64,000 nucleotides of DNA from Phytophthora colocasiae (lineage: Eukaryota > Oomycota > Peronosporomycetes > Peronosporales > Peronosporaceae), in NCBI GenBank assembly GCA_018806915.1, contig JAGKQI010000079.1:481001-545000 (forward strand), read 5' to 3'. The position numbers and the translations under genes were made by a program. Below, one piece after another: positions 31,601-40,076 of the stretch. The notes beneath the pieces were generated by a model. That model was not told the DNA's origin and ran no database searches. It saw only the letters and a program-made list of their open reading frames with translations. Positions within the stretch are counted from its first letter, which is position 1. Each line of letters begins with the position of its first letter.

Positions 31601-31771
31601 CTGAGTCTGGAGACGCAACTGGGTGACTTGGACGCTATTGAGCCTGCTCGGATGCAATGTGCCACGGTGAATGCGGACGAAGAGTGGCTCCAGTATGTCC
31701 CTGCTGACATCAAGAAGGATCAATTGACACCTGCGGAGCGTTCCGAGAACCCGATCTCCCTTCACTACTGA
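28642..31771 (+). pseudogene. Antisense gene of the gypsy element, copy 1 (two frameshifts)
   Basis: A plus-strand gene of about 1040 codons, opposite to gag-pol, between integrase and the 3' LTR. In order: a Ser/Ala/Pro-rich start (MTEETNASLSLNAPPNGAAG); a moderately conserved-looking part (STEEVDRLFRQGLVTTTGDQ, then FRRGRHIANAYGGPCVLVGY); a coiled coil (29520-29750, HYQDQVEALKSDKAVLKSQV); an acidic Ser-rich tract with KKSGSKKSG repeats and a basic nuclear-signal-like run (PTKKSKRS); and a ~240-residue C-terminal domain rich in Trp and charged residues (EASSWLYYGIRVQRVSS, SRWRD-like pairs). The frame is open to about 29777, where one G is missing relative to copy 2, and a C is missing near 30237. 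The frame stays open upstream to 28456, but the Inr-like element favours 28642. No known domain recognised; antisense ORFs in this position are known in plant Tat/Ogre-type elements. Confidence 0.75.
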
Positions 31772-32177
31772 AGCTCAGGTGTCCACCATGGTGCCCACGG
31801 GAAGGCTGCATCTTCGAGAAGCCAAATAGTTGTCTGCATTTGTGACGTAAATCCCCGGCCTCAGTGTAGCTCCCTAATCCCTTAATCTTTCAATATCACT
31901 CCACATAATCACACTCCTTCTCATCATCTCATCATTCATAACTTCGTATCCTCCAGTACTTAATTCTCCACAAACTCACTTCCATATTCACATTCACACA
32001 GTCGTTTTATATAAGCAGCAACATGGTCGATCACATATCCAAACACATGAATTTCAGAAATAAGTCTCTGAAAACACGCACTCAGATTACCACACTCTAA
32101 AGGTCAATATCTGAAATCCTTCAGATATCAGACTTCCAGATGTGTTTTCAGAGTTATTAGACTCTGGGATGATAGTC
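31772..32177. other. Gap between antisense gene and integrase, copy 1
   Basis: The 3' ends of the two convergent transcription units meet here. AT-rich with a perfect 9-bp palindrome (ATATCTGAA/TTCAGATAT, 32107-32128) that could form a hairpin near both gene ends. No gene. Confidence 0.55.
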
Positions 32178-33585
32178 TCAACCATGCATCGCTTGAAAAC
32201 GGGCTCGTGCTCGTGCACTCTGATTGAATTCGTAAAGTAATGCTCCACAATTCAACTTCGATAACGGCAACCACTCAGTTTCATCGTAACCTTTCCACTT
32301 AATCAAATATTCGCGTAGGCGTCTGGACGTCCTGGTACGCTTGTTCCAACGGGTATCCAGAATCTTCTCCACTTCATACTCGCCGTTTTCAGTATCAGGT
32401 TCCCAACTATCTTCTGGTAACAGGGCGGCGTCAAAATCATCATCTTCTGAAATCTGGAGTTCCGCCGTGGGTCGTCTGGGGAACAGAGCCCTTGGCTTCA
32501 GACGGCTCACATGGACCCAGGGGTTCACGCGGTAGCCGGTATCTTCAACCTTGAGTCGTACTCTGAAATCGTCCAGCATCTCCTCGATCCTGAAGGGTCC
32601 GTGCCACATGTGTGCTAGTTTCCTGCTCAATCCCGTTTGTACCTTAGGGATGTAGAGCCATACAGCGTCGCCTATAGCGAAACCTGACTTCAGACGCTCT
32701 GACAACTCGTTCCATGTCCTGGTCTGTTCTTCCAGACCGGTCACGCTTTGCCTTCTTCTGGAGATCTTCGGCACATGCCAGAGCATAGCTATAGTCTCGT
32801 TGCATCTTCCGTCTCCATTCGTACGCAGTTCGCTCCTGAGTCGTCGATGGCTTGGGTCCAAGCATAGCGGACACCGTCCCATTAGCATCCCAACCATGTA
32901 CCAGGTAGAAAGGCGTTTCCAGACGGGTGGCATCGAATGATGTGTTCAGGGCAAACATCAGACGTTCGGCGTGATCATCCCAGTCACTTTGATCAGCTTC
33001 AGAGATATATGCCTTAATCGCGCGCACCACAGTCTGTACTGATCTCTCTTGCTGGCCGTTGGCTTGAGGCCGATACCCTAGAGTAGCTCGTTGTCTGCTA
33101 CCCAAGAGTTCCCTGAAACACTTGAACACCTCACTCATAAAGCGGGGATCTTGATCATGACGAATCAGAGAGCTAGCACCAAAGTTTCTGAAAACGCGTT
33201 CCTCATAAGCCTCTGCTACATCCTGAGCAGTGGTGACACTCATTGGCTTGCACATCACGTATCCTGAAAACATATCCTGGAACAGCAAAAGAAACGTGTT
33301 TCCACGTGCGGATTTCGGCATGTGGGTCACAAAATCCATAGACACCACTTCAAATGACCGGCTGGGCTCAATATTTCCAGGGGACGGTCCAGGATTTGGG
33401 GGTCGCCCCTTGCCACTGGCACAGTCTACGCATTCCTTCACAAATCTCTCCACATCGGCATACATACCCAACCAGTAAAACTCCGAACTCAGCTTCTCAA
33501 AGGTTCTCCTGATTCCTTGATGTCCACCTTGGTAGTCTTCATGAGCATAGTGTAACAGGTCTGGATACAAGTCTCTGGGAACCAC
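32178..33585 (-). pseudogene. Integrase and chromodomain, copy 1 (frameshifted)
   Basis: Two overlapping frames. 32644-33585 has an HHCC zinc-binding part (H..H then CVDCASGKG) and the DDE core (VSMDFVTHMP, LIRHDQDPRF, ANGQQERSVQ). 32178-32933 has the C-terminal part (GDAVWLYIPKVQ...) and a chromodomain (YEVEKILDTRWNK..., YLIKWKGYDETEWLP). A one-base shift near 32735 separates them; copy 2 is intact at that point. Integrase inserts the cDNA; the chromodomain places the element among chromovirus-like gypsy elements, which use it to target chromatin. The last residues differ from copy 2 because of a cluster of substitutions at about 32168-32192. Confidence 0.88.
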
Positions 33586-34835
33586 CAGTCTGAGTTCGTC
33601 AACATTGTCCAGGGCCGTTCTCGAGTAGCGCGACTCAGGCGATACAGTACATCTCTAGAATCCAGAACGAAGTCCTCAGCAACTCTGGCAAGCTTCCTGA
33701 CTCGGGGTCGTGGTAAATCTCCCACGTCACCTTTCAGAAACTTCATGAGTTCAACCAAGTACGGGTCCTGACTCTGATGCGCCTTGATCCGTCGCCAGCG
33801 TTCTGCCTGGAACTCCAAAGGTCCCAAAGGTTCTCGTTCGCCATCACCCTCAGGCAGATTAGCGTCAGGCGGAGCTTGGGCACGGGTTACAGCAATCAAC
33901 ACTCTGGCCGATCGAGGTAGGGGTGCGGATTCCGGATCAAAAACATTCTCAGACTCTGGTGACGCATTACGTTCTTCAGAGTCTGATATTTTTGACTCTT
34001 GAGCTTCCAGGTCCGGGGCAGAGCAAGGCTTCATCAGTTTCTCATGAACTTTGGATACCAGTTGCAGGTGCATGAGTTCATCCTCGTCCTGCACCTGCCA
34101 AGCTTCCCCAAGAGTCAAAGTCTTCGAGGTCAGGTAATCCGCTGCTTGGTTAAACTCGCGCTTCACATGCACCAACTTCAGAGTCCGAAACTTGGTTTTC
34201 AGAGACTCAAATTCGGCCAACCTCCGTTGCAAGTTAGGCTGATTGCAGTTGATCAGTCCCTGAGCCTGTTGTATCGCGATGCGCGAATCTCCCACAACCA
34301 CCAACTCCTGTATTCCGTAGTCGAGTGCCATCTTCAGACCGTAATTCAGGCCACAGTATTCCGAGTCATTCACCGTGACATCCGTCAGGGGAAACCCTCG
34401 GGCTTCCAGAACACTCCACCCCGGGAGTTCCCAGAGTATACACCCACAGCTTCCCAGACGGGTAGACGTCTTTGCGGCACCATCAAAACTCAGAACATAG
34501 CCCTGATAATCTGCTTCCAGCATTTCCACACTGATAGGAACTGGCGGCTTGACTCGCCCCTTGACTGGGATCAGATTTTCAGAGACTTCGTCCAGATGCT
34601 CCCTGGGGGTAATGCCCGCACCGAGTATAGCTGGGAGTCCATCTTCGTCACGCTGTACCCGGCGGATCTCCAGGTTCCACTGCGACAATTTCATACCCCA
34701 CTTGACGTTTCTGCCGTCGGTGGAGTTCGATGTCAGCAACCATTTCAGGACAGAGTATCTGGTATAGACCACAATCACCGGACTTGATTCCACCAGAGCT
34801 CTGAAGTTTTCCAAGACTCTGAGGATCGCAATCAC
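33489..34835 (-). CDS. Second RNase H (archaeal-like type) to integrase N-terminus, copy 1
   Basis: Contains the C-terminal part of the first RNase H (VVYTRYSVLKWLL), then a complete second RNase H with the four acidic positions: LSFDGAAKTS (D), NDSEYCGLNYGLKM (E), LVVVGDSRIAIQQ (D) and FNQAADYLTS (D). It continues through a linker to the zinc-binding region of integrase. It is part of the pol polyprotein, not a separate gene; it is separated from the RT frame by a small indel at about 34850. The frame shifts again near 33610, where copy 1 reads TMLTNSDWW in place of the copy 2 RDNVDELRLVV. Confidence 0.85.
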   Translation of the reverse strand: MIAILRVLENFRALVESSPVIVVYTRYSVLKWLLTSNSTDGRNVKWGMKLSQWNLEIRRVQRDEDGLPAILGAGITPREHLDEVSENLIPVKGRVKPPVPISVEMLEADYQGYVLSFDGAAKTSTRLGSCGCILWELPGWSVLEARGFPLTDVTVNDSEYCGLNYGLKMALDYGIQELVVVGDSRIAIQQAQGLINCNQPNLQRRLAEFESLKTKFRTLKLVHVKREFNQAADYLTSKTLTLGEAWQVQDEDELMHLQLVSKVHEKLMKPCSAPDLEAQESKISDSEERNASPESENVFDPESAPLPRSARVLIAVTRAQAPPDANLPEGDGEREPLGPLEFQAERWRRIKAHQSQDPYLVELMKFLKGDVGDLPRPRVRKLARVAEDFVLDSRDVLYRLSRATRERPWTMLTNSDWWFPETCIQTCYTMLMKTTKVDIKESGEPLRS

Positions 34836-34842
34836 TTCCTTC

Positions 34843-36834
34843 TCAGCTGATATAAGGATACCTGAGTTCGGCGTCGTTCAGGACACGACCCGTGAACCGG
34901 ACCGGGTGTATTATTCCCTCATATTCTTGTCCCAAGACTGCTGAAGCAGCCCAAGGGTTCGCATGCGGAATGACAACAAACGGTCTGGTTCGGTCTGGAT
35001 GTCTGAGTAGTGGAGTAGAGACTATCTTGCGTTTCAGAATTTCGAACGCCTCTTTCGCACGAGTCAGGTCTCGTCCAGAACGAATCTGCTCGTCCGTCAG
35101 CTCATAGAGGGTAGCAGCAATCACCGGTAAATCCTCAATAAACTTGTTGTAATAGTTGAGGCTTCCCATGAAACTCTGAACTCCCTTCAACGTAGACGGA
35201 AATGGCAGTTCTTCAACTCCTTTGACAATCTTAGGTGTTGCCCTCAGACCCTCGGCACTGATTTCGTGGGATAGGTACGGTATCGACAACTTCCCGAACT
35301 CGCTCTTGGGCAAACTCACAGAAATGTTCCAATAGCGAAGCCTGAAAAGCAGGGCATTCAAATCGTCACATAATTGGTCCCAAGTCGGTGCTCCATGTGC
35401 GATGTCGTCGATGTATGAACTCCTCCCCAGGACTGGGCCCATGCACGTGGGAACAGGAATGTTCCTCTGAAAGACGGTCATCTGACTTGTGAGGGTTGGC
35501 ATCTCTGAAATCGGAGTATGGTTCTCAGAGTCTGAAAGATGCTTTTTAGAGTCCTGAGGCTGGAGTTGCAGAAATTCCAGAACCTCCGCATCAACTTCAG
35601 CTTCTTCTTCTGGTGACAGTCTCACGAATCCCCACAGGCAATTGTCTAACATAGCTTGATACACAAGAGGGGCGTTCTTCAGACCAAACGGCATCCTTAC
35701 CCACTGAAAATGTCCAAACGGGCAGATGAAAGCTGATATCAGTCGTGCGCGCTCCGTCATCCTGATCGCCCAGAAACCACTAGCCATATCCAGGCTCATG
35801 AACCACATGGCAGCCTCAAAACCAATCAAGAGATCGTCAATAAGAGGTAGAGGGTAACGTGACAGTTGAATGAAGCCATTCACGATGCGATAGTCGATGC
35901 ACATTCGTATGTCAACACCATTCTTCTTGAGAACGATCACAATAGGAGATGCCCACGGGGAGTTAGAGTACTCAATCAAACCAGTTTCCAGGAGTTTCTT
36001 TAGAAGCTCGTATACCTTCAGCATGAGATGAGGAGCGACAGACCTCGGACGTTGAGCTACCGGTTTGGCATCTCCCACATCCAAATCACAGACTACGCCC
36101 CTTGCCGGTGCGGGTGCTGAATTACCATCTCCCAGGAATATTTTCCTGTGGTACCTCAGAATATCACGCAGTTTCTTCTCCATTTCTGGGGTCGTCTTTC
36201 CTGGTTCTCCAACATCAGCGCTGTCGATATCACACTCTGGTGTCAATTCTTCCAGCTCAGGCAACATGACCAGTTGGTCGCGTAATTGAGCGAGGAGTTC
36301 CGTGCCTTCTCGCATATATACACCCGGCTCCAAGTCCAATTCTTCATTCGTAACATTCATGCACCGCTCGTATTCCACTCGTAATTTTTCCACAGGCGTT
36401 CCAGGCATCCCCTGAATAGGAATATCCCAGGATTCATCCATTAGGTCGAAATCGTCCGCGGGTAACTCAGGGGTCTGAGAGTCACCTAATATACACTCAG
36501 GCTTTGAGTCAAGGCCGTCTCCGGCAATAACAACGGACGAGTCACCAGGGTCTGTGTGTGGAGTACTTTCAGAGGATGTTTCCAAATCTCTGGTATCTGT
36601 ACTAATGTCCGCACTTCCCGTTGACTCGCCGGAGCAACCATTCTCCGTCTGGGTGAATGCATCCAGGGCGAAGCGTACTCGTTTAACGGTCGGTGGTGAC
36701 TCTGGTTTCACGAACTGCACTCGGGCGTTGTCAAACCTTGGACGTTGCAGTATTTCAGTCGGCCATGGGTAGTCCGGGCGATCTACACACGGGGGCTGCG
36801 GCATCAAAGCCTCCAACTCCGCCTCTCTCTTCAA
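34843..36834 (-). CDS. Reverse transcriptase with degenerate RNase H, copy 1
   Basis: 663 codons of pol. RT motifs are clear: RYPLPLIDDLL, FMSLDMASGFWAIRM, FICPFGHFQWVRMPFGLKNA and the catalytic YIDD (SSYIDDIAHG). The connected RNase H reads VVIPHANPWAASAVLGQ, where DAS is expected, so its first catalytic Asp is missing. It is in the same frame as the protease, separated only by the TAG at 36883-36885 and 16 sense codons with no ATG. It ends at RYPYIS, where a short indel relative to copy 2 brings a stop. It makes cDNA in the element particle. Confidence 0.9.
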   Translation of the reverse strand: MKREAELEALMPQPPCVDRPDYPWPTEILQRPRFDNARVQFVKPESPPTVKRVRFALDAFTQTENGCSGESTGSADISTDTRDLETSSESTPHTDPGDSSVVIAGDGLDSKPECILGDSQTPELPADDFDLMDESWDIPIQGMPGTPVEKLRVEYERCMNVTNEELDLEPGVYMREGTELLAQLRDQLVMLPELEELTPECDIDSADVGEPGKTTPEMEKKLRDILRYHRKIFLGDGNSAPAPARGVVCDLDVGDAKPVAQRPRSVAPHLMLKVYELLKKLLETGLIEYSNSPWASPIVIVLKKNGVDIRMCIDYRIVNGFIQLSRYPLPLIDDLLIGFEAAMWFMSLDMASGFWAIRMTERARLISAFICPFGHFQWVRMPFGLKNAPLVYQAMLDNCLWGFVRLSPEEEAEVDAEVLEFLQLQPQDSKKHLSDSENHTPISEMPTLTSQMTVFQRNIPVPTCMGPVLGRSSYIDDIAHGAPTWDQLCDDLNALLFRLRYWNISVSLPKSEFGKLSIPYLSHEISAEGLRATPKIVKGVEELPFPSTLKGVQSFMGSLNYYNKFIEDLPVIAATLYELTDEQIRSGRDLTRAKEAFEILKRKIVSTPLLRHPDRTRPFVVIPHANPWAASAVLGQEYEGIIHPVRFTGRVLNDAELRYPYIS

Positions 36835-36882
36835 ACGTTCCTTAGTCTCTGGTGACGGGGTGCTTTCCAGAATCAGAACTTC

Positions 36883-37809
36883 CTAATCACGATAGGCAGC
36901 GGAACCTGGACGCACGAAACGTCCATGCCTTGGGAAGAAACCATATTCCACGATCCTCGCGACATCAGAAAGTTCATTGACCCACGTGTTTTTATCAGAG
37001 ATGTTTACCACGCGAACGGCCACGGGCCAAGATCGGGCCGCATAGATCAGCTGGGTAACCCAGCGGTCACCGCGTCCGGCCCACACGACTTCCCTCTGGG
37101 GGTTCGTTGGCCCATAGTCAATTCGGACAATGAACTCCTCGCCCGGACTCAGAAGGACAGCCTCGCTTGGTCTAACCGACCTGTTACGACCAATGTGATC
37201 ACCAGGTTCCCAATTACACATCATCACCACTACCTCGTCTGGTAACGACACCAGACCTTCACGAGCACTAATTCTCACTCCAGCAGCAAACATAAAACCC
37301 ATTCCCAGAAGCACGTCAATTCCTTCACCGATATTCGCGACCCAAACATCCACAATATATACCACTCTTGGCCCAAGCGTCAACTTGATCTCAGCGCTGG
37401 CACCGATATAGGTTGGAACACCACCCATCCCCGACACTTTGGTCTGCTTGTGCGACTTGAGTCTGAGTCCGAGCTTACGCGCAAAGTCGTAACTCAGAAT
37501 ATTTATGGTCGCACCAGTATCCAAGAGAATCTTGGTCCGATGGTCATTCACAGCACCATACACCATCACCACATCCCTCTTTGACCGATCAGGGTAGTTA
37601 TCTTCCCACCAGCCATAACACTCGCCATCCTTCAACCTGAACGACACTGAGTCGTCTGGTGTCGGGTCGGCGTCGTCGGCGATCTCAGGTAGCTCGTTCC
37701 CTGAGTTTCCAGAGGGTATGGTCGGTTCTTGGGCAAAAGTAGTCATGCATTGTTGAGTGTTATCGTGAATCTTTCTCAGCTCTGGCCCTACACACACTAG
37801 AACACACAA
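36883..37809 (-). CDS. Retropepsin-like aspartic protease, copy 1
   Basis: 308 codons with the catalytic motif LLDTGATINILS and the flap/second motif region (YIGASAEIKLTLG..., DVLLGMGFMFAAG). It would cleave the gag-pol polyprotein. No good ATG opens the frame; translation probably enters by -1 frameshift from gag at 37866-37872. It ends at a TAG in frame with RT. Identical in length to copy 2. Confidence 0.88.
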   Translation of the reverse strand: MCVLVCVGPELRKIHDNTQQCMTTFAQEPTIPSGNSGNELPEIADDADPTPDDSVSFRLKDGECYGWWEDNYPDRSKRDVVMVYGAVNDHRTKILLDTGATINILSYDFARKLGLRLKSHKQTKVSGMGGVPTYIGASAEIKLTLGPRVVYIVDVWVANIGEGIDVLLGMGFMFAAGVRISAREGLVSLPDEVVVMMCNWEPGDHIGRNRSVRPSEAVLLSPGEEFIVRIDYGPTNPQREVVWAGRGDRWVTQLIYAARSWPVAVRVVNISDKNTWVNELSDVARIVEYGFFPRHGRFVRPGSAAYRD

Positions 37810-37824
37810 CTCTGGGGTAACGCC

Positions 37825-37872
37825 ATGCCCGGCGCGTTTCGGATCCCCATCCGACGGGCATATTAGTTTAAC
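37825..37872 (-). promoter_or_regulatory. Programmed -1 frameshift signal at the gag/protease junction, copy 1
   Basis: The minus strand reads GTTAAAC (37866-37872), then the gag stop TAA, a 4-base gap, and a stem formed by ATGCCCG and CGGGCAT (37855-37861 with 37825-37831) with an inner perfect 6-bp hairpin TCGGAT/ATCCGA with a GGGG loop. GTTAAAC is a known natural slippery heptamer, and the -1 frame is that of the protease. Function is inferred. Confidence 0.72.
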
Positions 37873-40067
37873 GGCTTCCCAGAGTCCGCCTCATCACTCA
37901 GGAGTTTCTCCGTAGGTGGTTCGGCATGTCCTTGAGTGCACCTTGTCGAGCGAGTTGCTTGAGTGCTTCCAGAGTTTTCAAATCTTCACAGGGTTTTCCA
38001 GGGTGTACTCTTCCACATACTTCACAGGGTGGCATCCGACACATTCGACTCGGGTGTCCCTTTTCCTGACATCGGTCACACGTGACGTCTCTCCAGCAAT
38101 CTTCTTCTGAGTGTCCTGAGCGTTGACATTTTTCACAGAACTTGTTCCAGTAACCACCATTCTAATGACGCCTTTGATGGAACACCTGACCTGACGATCC
38201 AGACGGGGACTGGGGCGGCGGACGCCATCCCATGTTATCCATCACTCGATATACCTCATTCGTCAGAGTCTGCGTCCAATCTGCACTTGGTGGAGCCTTT
38301 GAATTGTTCGAAGATGCCTGCGCAGTACTTTCATCACGGGTAGACTCTGAAGTCGCACTTGGAGTTCTGGAATCACCCGTCTGATCTCTGGTATCCTGAT
38401 TGGATTTCAGAGCTTCCTTATGATTTTCTGAGTCTTCAGAGTCATAGTCTTCAGAATCCATATCTCTTGCGACATAAGTCCGATGCACACGCTTGGACTT
38501 GAACTGTCCTCGCGGAATATTGTCAGCCCGGAAGTCTCGAGACTTGGCAGGGGTCATTTCTTGGTCACCAGTTCGCCACACATCTTCATCTTGCTGCAAC
38601 GCATATTCCAAGTCTGAAATTCGCCGAAATCTCTGACCTTGCAGCGACGTTTTCAGGCGCGCATCCTTAAGCTTCGTGATGAATCGCAGTACATGCTTCT
38701 CAAGACGCTTGGACGACTTCCGGAAATCGATATCAGCTTTTCCAGCGGCAGAATTAAGTCGGTAGAAAAATTCAAGCGGAGTCTCAGAGTCTTTCATAGC
38801 CATAGTGAAGTATCTCTCAGAATACGATGACCGAGCTTTGCAATAACGTTTCTTGAACTCTGAAGACAGCTCTTTCCAGTCACGGGACACACTTTTGGGT
38901 AGCTGGTTAAACCAGTCTCGCGCAGACACAGGAGCTTCAACTTAAGTTCCTGGATGCGCGTCTTAGTCGACCAACCTCCTTGAGAAGCCATATTCGTAAA
39001 CCGCTCCCACCAGTGGACACGTTCCCTGAGGGTAGCTCTGGGGTCGAATTCCCCAAGGTTGTTCGAGTTCATGAACGGCCTTAGCGTCAGAAGTGTGGTT
39101 CCGGCTTGTGCTTGAGTTGCTGCCGTCAGATTCACCACTTCACCTGGCTCTGAGTCCTCCGATGACGAGCTCGCAGAGTCTGAGCTTGAATTGTCAGAGT
39201 CTCCACCAGAGTCTGGTGCTCTATCAAGACGCTTCGCTCTGCGAGACGCTCTTCGATCTCCATTAGGCCGTCTATCTTCAGTTTTCTGCGGCGGATCTCG
39301 TCTCGGAGTAGGCGCACGTCTAGTATCGCCCTTGGTCTCTGTCACCGAGGTCGCTTGAACCACGTGGGTGGCCGTAGCAGCAGTAGCGCCGCCATTCCTC
39401 TCAGGCTTCACTCGCTTCGTCCCCGTGCTTCGTGCAGGGTGCCTTGCTGGAAGGTTGCAACCTCTCGAGATTCCGTCTTGAGAGCCGGTGAATGTGACAT
39501 GGGTTCAACCCCAACCCTTCTTGCGTCACTTCTGATTTCTGACCCGGATACTGGATACATAGTTGCAACTTCTGGGTTACCTGTATGTAACACTTGGTTT
39601 GAAGTTGCCGAATCAGGGTGACCGACCCTTCGCGCTTCTTGAACTTGGGATAATGTCGCCCGAAGGTTTCTCAACTGACCGGCTTGGAACCGTTGCATGT
39701 TCTGAGAACTTTCTTTCTCCCTGTCGCGCTCGGCTTCCATGACTTTCATTCGCTGTTGTAAGGCTTCCATTTGAGAAATCCAGTCCCGTTTCATCTCGTC
39801 AGTCGCACGCGCACGTTCGGCTTCAATCTCAGCCTCTCTTTGTCGCCAGCGTTCAGCAAACACTGATTCCAGCCGTTGATTTTCAGAGTTCTGGAGCTCC
39901 GTTTTCAGAGTTTCCAACTCTGCCGCGCTGCGACTCCTGAGCTTGCTTTCAGATACCAGACTTCTGCGTTCTTCAGCATCGTCGGCGCGTCTCTCAGCCT
40001 CCAGCCTCGCGTTTTCTGACTTCAACAAGCGCTCGGTGAGCGTCTGAATTTCGCGTCTTGCCTCCAA
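37863..40067 (-). pseudogene. gag, copy 1 (frameshifted)
   Basis: Frames 39408-40067, 38794-39411, 38162-38929 and 37978-38160 cover one gag protein: an N-terminal coiled coil (QTLTERLLKSENARLEAERR), a low-complexity linker with RE and SD runs, a capsid domain (RDWFNQLPKSVSRDWKELSS..., ETPLEFFYRLNSAAGKADID) and zinc knuckles of CX2CX4HX4C type (CEKCQRSGHSEEDC, CDRCQEKGHPSRMC) plus a third, CEVCGRVHPGKPC. Gag forms the particle and binds RNA. Single-base differences from copy 2 (near 37912, 38170, 38930 and 39440) break the frame. The gag frame has no ATG near its beginning; it is in frame with ORF1 across a TAA at 40077-40079. Confidence 0.85.
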
Positions 40068-40076
40068 GTCACGTTG

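Noticed and set aside
28642..31771. Antisense gene as a retroviral env
   Set aside because: It is on the opposite strand to gag-pol and has no signal peptide or membrane segment that I can see.
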